This document shows positions 60,542 to 64,000 of a DNA stretch of 64,000 nucleotides, piece by piece. Origin of the DNA: Bilabrum cf. latius (lineage: Eukaryota; Bigyra: Bicosoecida; Bigyra; Bicosoecida); assembly GCA_965178125.1 (NCBI GenBank), contig OZ237771.1, positions 248,001 through 312,000 on the forward strand. The letters are read 5' to 3'. Each line of letters starts with the position of its first letter. Position 1 is the stretch's first letter. The notes beneath the pieces were generated by a model, which did no database searches, had not been told where the DNA came from, and saw only the letters and a list, made by a program, of their open reading frames with translations. The position numbers and the translations under genes were made by a program.

Positions 60542-60776
60542 CTGGTAGAGTCCATCCGAAATCTGCATTCTTCTGTGTACCAGTGTCCATGACCACATTG
60601 CTAAGGTTTAGCTAATAAGCAAGGTTTGTTTTCTAGATCTAAATGCGTGTATCACTTTACATTCTTGTAGAGGTTCTTGAGACGAGCAAAGCGTGTGAAA
60701 GCATATAGCAAAATCGATCGTCCAAAACAAGCACACGTCCAGCTTGCTGTGCAGAGACCCAGTATCAATCCATAGT

Positions 60777-63260
60777 TCAAAGGGTACAAGTTCCCCCCGT
60801 CACAGATGCACTAGACACTTGCGACCTGCTGAAGTACTCCCAGTCGTGAGCTGGCACCCCAAGCATGAAGGACCGGCGGGATGCGTCGTACCTGGCCTGC
60901 TCCGCTGCATCCAAGTTCTTGTCGTGTGACCACGTTGAAGTACCTGCGAATCCAGCGCCCGTGTCCTTGCCTTCGTCAGCAGCTTTCACGAATGCCCCTT
61001 GCTTCGCCTCAAATGCATCGTTTGCTTCCTTGAGAGCATCTTCGCTTGAAGGCAGGTAGGCGTCCAGCCAGTGTGTTTCGCCGGATTTTGCCATCACCTG
61101 CAGGCACATGCGCTGGGTGACATGCGTGTGCCTGCTATGGAGAGCGCGCGGAATCGGGTAGGGCTCTCTGAGCGATTTCAGGTGGAACTCATATCCCAAG
61201 TCCACTCCCAGCACAGCTCGCATTGCGTGGCGAATACTGCTCCTGGTCTCGGTCATGGACTCGAGGTGCGGGTAGATGCTGCTGCCCTTGGAGCCGCTGT
61301 TACAAGCAGATGGAAACTGAACCAGCAAGGGAATCGGCTAGTACTTCTTAGGTTTAGCATACAGCGTCCAGGTGCCCGGCACAGTGGGTCGCTTCCAGAC
61401 AGGACTGAGTTCAACAGGCGGCTCATTACCGACGGCACCGGTGCTCTCAGCTCGAAACACGCTCATGGGCGACATGCGGTCAGCGGAGAATTCCAAAGCA
61501 AAACTGCCCCTGGCGTTCAGCTAAACGGTAAGCATTGGAATATCTTCGCCCTCTGAGTCCATATCTGGGATTGGCCACCATAGTGGCACACCTGTCTGGT
61601 GCTCACTGCTTGGATCATGCAGCTGGCACCTGGATTCACCGCGCCGCATGCCCTCAAGACTGTAGGCATCCAGCTTGAAGGTATTGCCCAGGTCCCGGTG
61701 ATCGATCCTGCGGTACTGCACTGGGATGCCGCTGTCCATGTCGTGACGAGTATCAGCCTCTGCTTCAGGTGAAGATGCACTGTCGGACTTGCCATCCGGC
61801 GTTGCTTCGGTTTGAGAGTACGCCTCCGCCTTCGAGTGCAGCACATCACCTACCACCTCCCGGTACAGCGACCGCTGCTTGCACTCGTCACTGCCCATCG
61901 CATGGACTTTGGACCAGTCCAACTTCATGCTCACCGCGTCAGGGATGGTGATTTCCTCAGGCTCCTAGAAACCTGCCTCCAGTTGCGAGCAGAACCCAGT
62001 CACCACGCAGATGCGACGAACCGGGCACAGCTTCCTCGGCGAACGCTCCCCAGCACCGCCACACGTCGGGAGCCAGTGGCCACAGGCATCGGAAGCACCA
62101 CCTTCCGGCATGTGCTTCTTCGGGCAGTACCCCTGGCTGCCCACGTCCAGCATGGCATGCAGCGCCACCCAGCTGTAGGCCTCCATGGGCAGCATGGCGC
62201 ACGTGCGGTCCAGCCTCTCGTCTGCATCCGTCGGTGGCTTGTCTCCGAACATGGCCTCGAAGCTGCTGCACACGGACTCGGAAGGAGGATCGAATCCCGT
62301 CTCTCCTTTCTCCGCGCAGGCGAGACGAGTGGGAGCATCTCCTGGATCAGCTGGCGGTGCACCTGCAAGAGTCTGCCTGTGCTTTGGTCCCCCTGTGAGC
62401 ACATAGTCGGCCACCACGTTCTGGCACACTCGACAGCGATCTGTGACGTGATGGTCGTCCCTGTTCTTCTCAACGGCATCGCTGTCAGCTGTGGCGGGAC
62501 TCACCGTGGTTGCGTCCTCGTTGGCGATCTTGACCTCCTCGTGATCGATCAGCCGCTTTCGGTTGAAGGCTTCGTAGTCTGCATCGAGCTGCTCGCAGTC
62601 TTGGATCGGCAGGGACCGCACGTCGTCCCATCCGTTGGCCGGGAGGCTGTTGTGCTTCTCGATGAACAGCTTCAGGGTCTCGCACGTGTCCTTCGGCAGA
62701 CCAGCCCTCCCATTCTCCAGCATCGACAGCACGGTCTACGCCGCGTGAGACACAGCGACGATGTCGGAGGCCTTGCTGATCCGCTCTTCGGTCGCGGCCC
62801 AGAGCAGGAACTTCCTGGCTTTGGCGGCCTGGAACACCTGAGACATCGTCATCTCTTCATCGACGGACTTGCCACTCGGGTCCACTAGGAACCCATTCCC
62901 GCTGACGAAGCACCTCTTCGCGATCGCCTCCATGTCTTCAGGATCTTGATCAGTTTTGCCGGCGCTGATGGCCACCTGATGGCATGCCTTGCGATCCAGC
63001 ACGATGCTGTACGAATGGCGCGGCGACACCTGCATGGCGATGGGTGCCGGCAGCTCGCTCACCCTCCTTGCCCACTGGTCGATGAAGCTGCTCTGCGTGT
63101 CCTCGTCCTGCGTGGCGCTGACCAGCCCTGGCTCGCCCCCCTGCACCACGATCTTGACGTCTCTCACAAGAGAGGCAGTGCGGCTGGATTTGGAGTTGGA
63201 CCACGAGGCCGAGAGCTCCACGGCTTGCTTGCCACCGCTGGCAGCGAGGTTACCCAGCAT
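60777..63260 (-). CDS. Array minus-gene copy F, 827-aa protein
   Basis: ATG 63258-63260 to TGA 60777; TAG as Gln at 62736, 61965, 61521 and 61338. At the C-terminal position where copies B-E have TAG (DAAE*ARYDASRR) this copy has CAG, giving DAAEQARYDASRR. Variant residues include KKHMPEGGAS and GFAGTSTW. Confidence 0.75.
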
Positions 63261-63472
63261 GAGGGCCCGTCGGATGGAGGGGCCGTCTTTGTGGTATTAT
63301 TACGTGTTGATCGTCCGATGCTCTCGATGATTCTGCATCGGTAAGTTTCGCGGAAGGCATGATGGCTCTCCCCAAAGTCTCGACGCTGGTTGCAACCGGT
63401 CGGTCCGGGACCAATTGTCAAGATGAAGATATCGGCTGATGGACTGGCGAAGCATTTCTATTGAATTTTCAA

Positions 63473-64000
63473 ATGGCAGGTGCGGCTGGCTCTGAGCCTT
63501 CCAATGATTTGGTTAAATATTCAGATCTCGAAGAGAAAACCGAAGGTCTCGAGCGTCACTTTGAAGCGCCCACCGAAATATCACTTAGTACTGCAGATCC
63601 TTCTTCTGTTGTACTCGGTGACGTAGTGTGGAGCACGATCAAAACTCAGGTTGTCGTATTCAGCACTTTGGATCATGTGGTCGGCATGCCTGCAGGATTT
63701 GCGCTTGCGCTAGTCTACCAGTTTCACATCAGCGAGCTGGAGATTATTTGCGTGGAGACTGGTGCCGTGGCAGCGTCCATTCTATATGATGAAGATCAAG
63801 GAATATTTTGGGACAAGTTCTTGATTCCACCTTCAGGCAAATTCTACCACATGAACGGAGACATTCTTAAGATCGATCTGCACGCCATGGCGGCTTCATG
63901 CGTGGTAAGTGGCCGCGAACTATCGAGAAGTGTTGGCATTCTCCACCATGATATCGGGCTCTTTGTTAGCCCTCTTACACCGTTTCAGATATACATGATA
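63473..64000 (+). CDS. Array plus-gene copy 6, cut by the right edge
   Basis: The first 176 codons are present without a stop. It follows copy 4 closely (AGAAGSEPSNDL; LYDEDQGIFWDKF; FQIYMI). Its MDWRSI leader is frame-shifted as in copy 5. Confidence 0.75.
   Translation, partial: MAGAAGSEPSNDLVKYSDLEEKTEGLERHFEAPTEISLSTADPSSVVLGDVVWSTIKTQVVVFSTLDHVVGMPAGFALALVYQFHISELEIICVETGAVAASILYDEDQGIFWDKFLIPPSGKFYHMNGDILKIDLHAMAASCVVSGRELSRSVGILHHDIGLFVSPLTPFQIYMI

Larger units (their letters stand above)
41101..64000. repeat. Tandem array of ~4.3-kb units (at least 5.5)
   Basis: Homologous points (ATG of the plus gene) recur at 41761, 46086, 50454, 54823, 59150 and 63473, giving unit lengths of 4325, 4368, 4369, 4327 and 4323 bp. 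Each unit holds a divergent pair of genes: plus (463 aa) and minus (826/827 aa), about 211-216 bp apart at their starts and about 240-285 bp apart at their convergent ends. The array continues past the right edge. Confidence 0.95.

Noticed and set aside
1-64000. tRNA genes, in particular a CUA-anticodon tRNA-Gln
   Set aside because: Scanning for B-box-like sequences gave only matches inside coding sequence (for example GGTTCAATCC near 3005) without a fitting cloverleaf.

Overview
The window is nuclear DNA of a unicellular or simple eukaryote, GC-rich with AT-richer intergenic stretches. Evidence: GT-AG introns of 91 to 290 nt, eukaryotic domain architectures (protein kinase with ARM repeats, integrin-alpha-like FG-GAP protein, calcium-channel alpha2/delta-like VWA/Cache protein, peptide:N-glycanase, ankyrin/PH/IQ/WW protein), no operons and no ribosome-binding sites. 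The lineage cannot be named from this sequence alone.

The key to reading the window is the genetic code. Nearly every long gene is interrupted by in-frame TAG, and only TAG. Where paralogues can be aligned, these TAGs fall mostly on CAG or CAA codons; a few fall on GAG, GAC/GAT, AAG or TCG. Read as glutamine, TAG joins the fragments into full-length genes that end in TGA (in one family TAA). I therefore annotate with UAG = Gln. About 60 to 70 such codons are used, against no internal TAA in the genes I could frame.

Layout. 1-4 kb: two minus-strand low-complexity genes, one cut by the window edge. 4.0-5.5 kb: a 51-bp and a 57/58-bp minisatellite. 5.4-7.6 kb (-): kinase-ARM gene 1. 7.8-8.6 kb (+): a hypothetical gene. 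9.2-11.4 kb (-): a diverged duplicate of the 2-3.4 kb gene. 12.7-14.6 kb (-): FG-GAP/mucin-like membrane protein. 16.0-16.2 kb: retroelement remnant. 16.5-20.1 kb (-): kinase-ARM gene 2 with 14 ARM repeats and a changed DFG-type motif. 20.3-25.1 kb (-): PNGase with a very long C-terminal extension. 25.5-32.0 kb (-): ankyrin/PH/IQ/WW protein of about 2,059 aa. 32.2-34.7 kb (-): basic nuclear-like hypothetical. 35.5-40.9 kb (+): a fusion of two folate-receptor-like modules and an alpha2/delta-like module, with internal signal-peptide-like segments.

41.1-64.0 kb: a tandem array of at least five and a half 4.3-kb units. Each unit is a divergently transcribed pair, a 463-aa propeller-like protein on plus and an 826/827-aa protein on minus, sharing a promoter interval of about 210 bp. 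Two neighbouring units are virtually identical. The array runs off the right edge.

A 13-bp motif, CACTCGTCACACC, recurs more than 20 times on both strands inside and between unrelated genes outside the array. It is the most striking non-coding signal after the code change.
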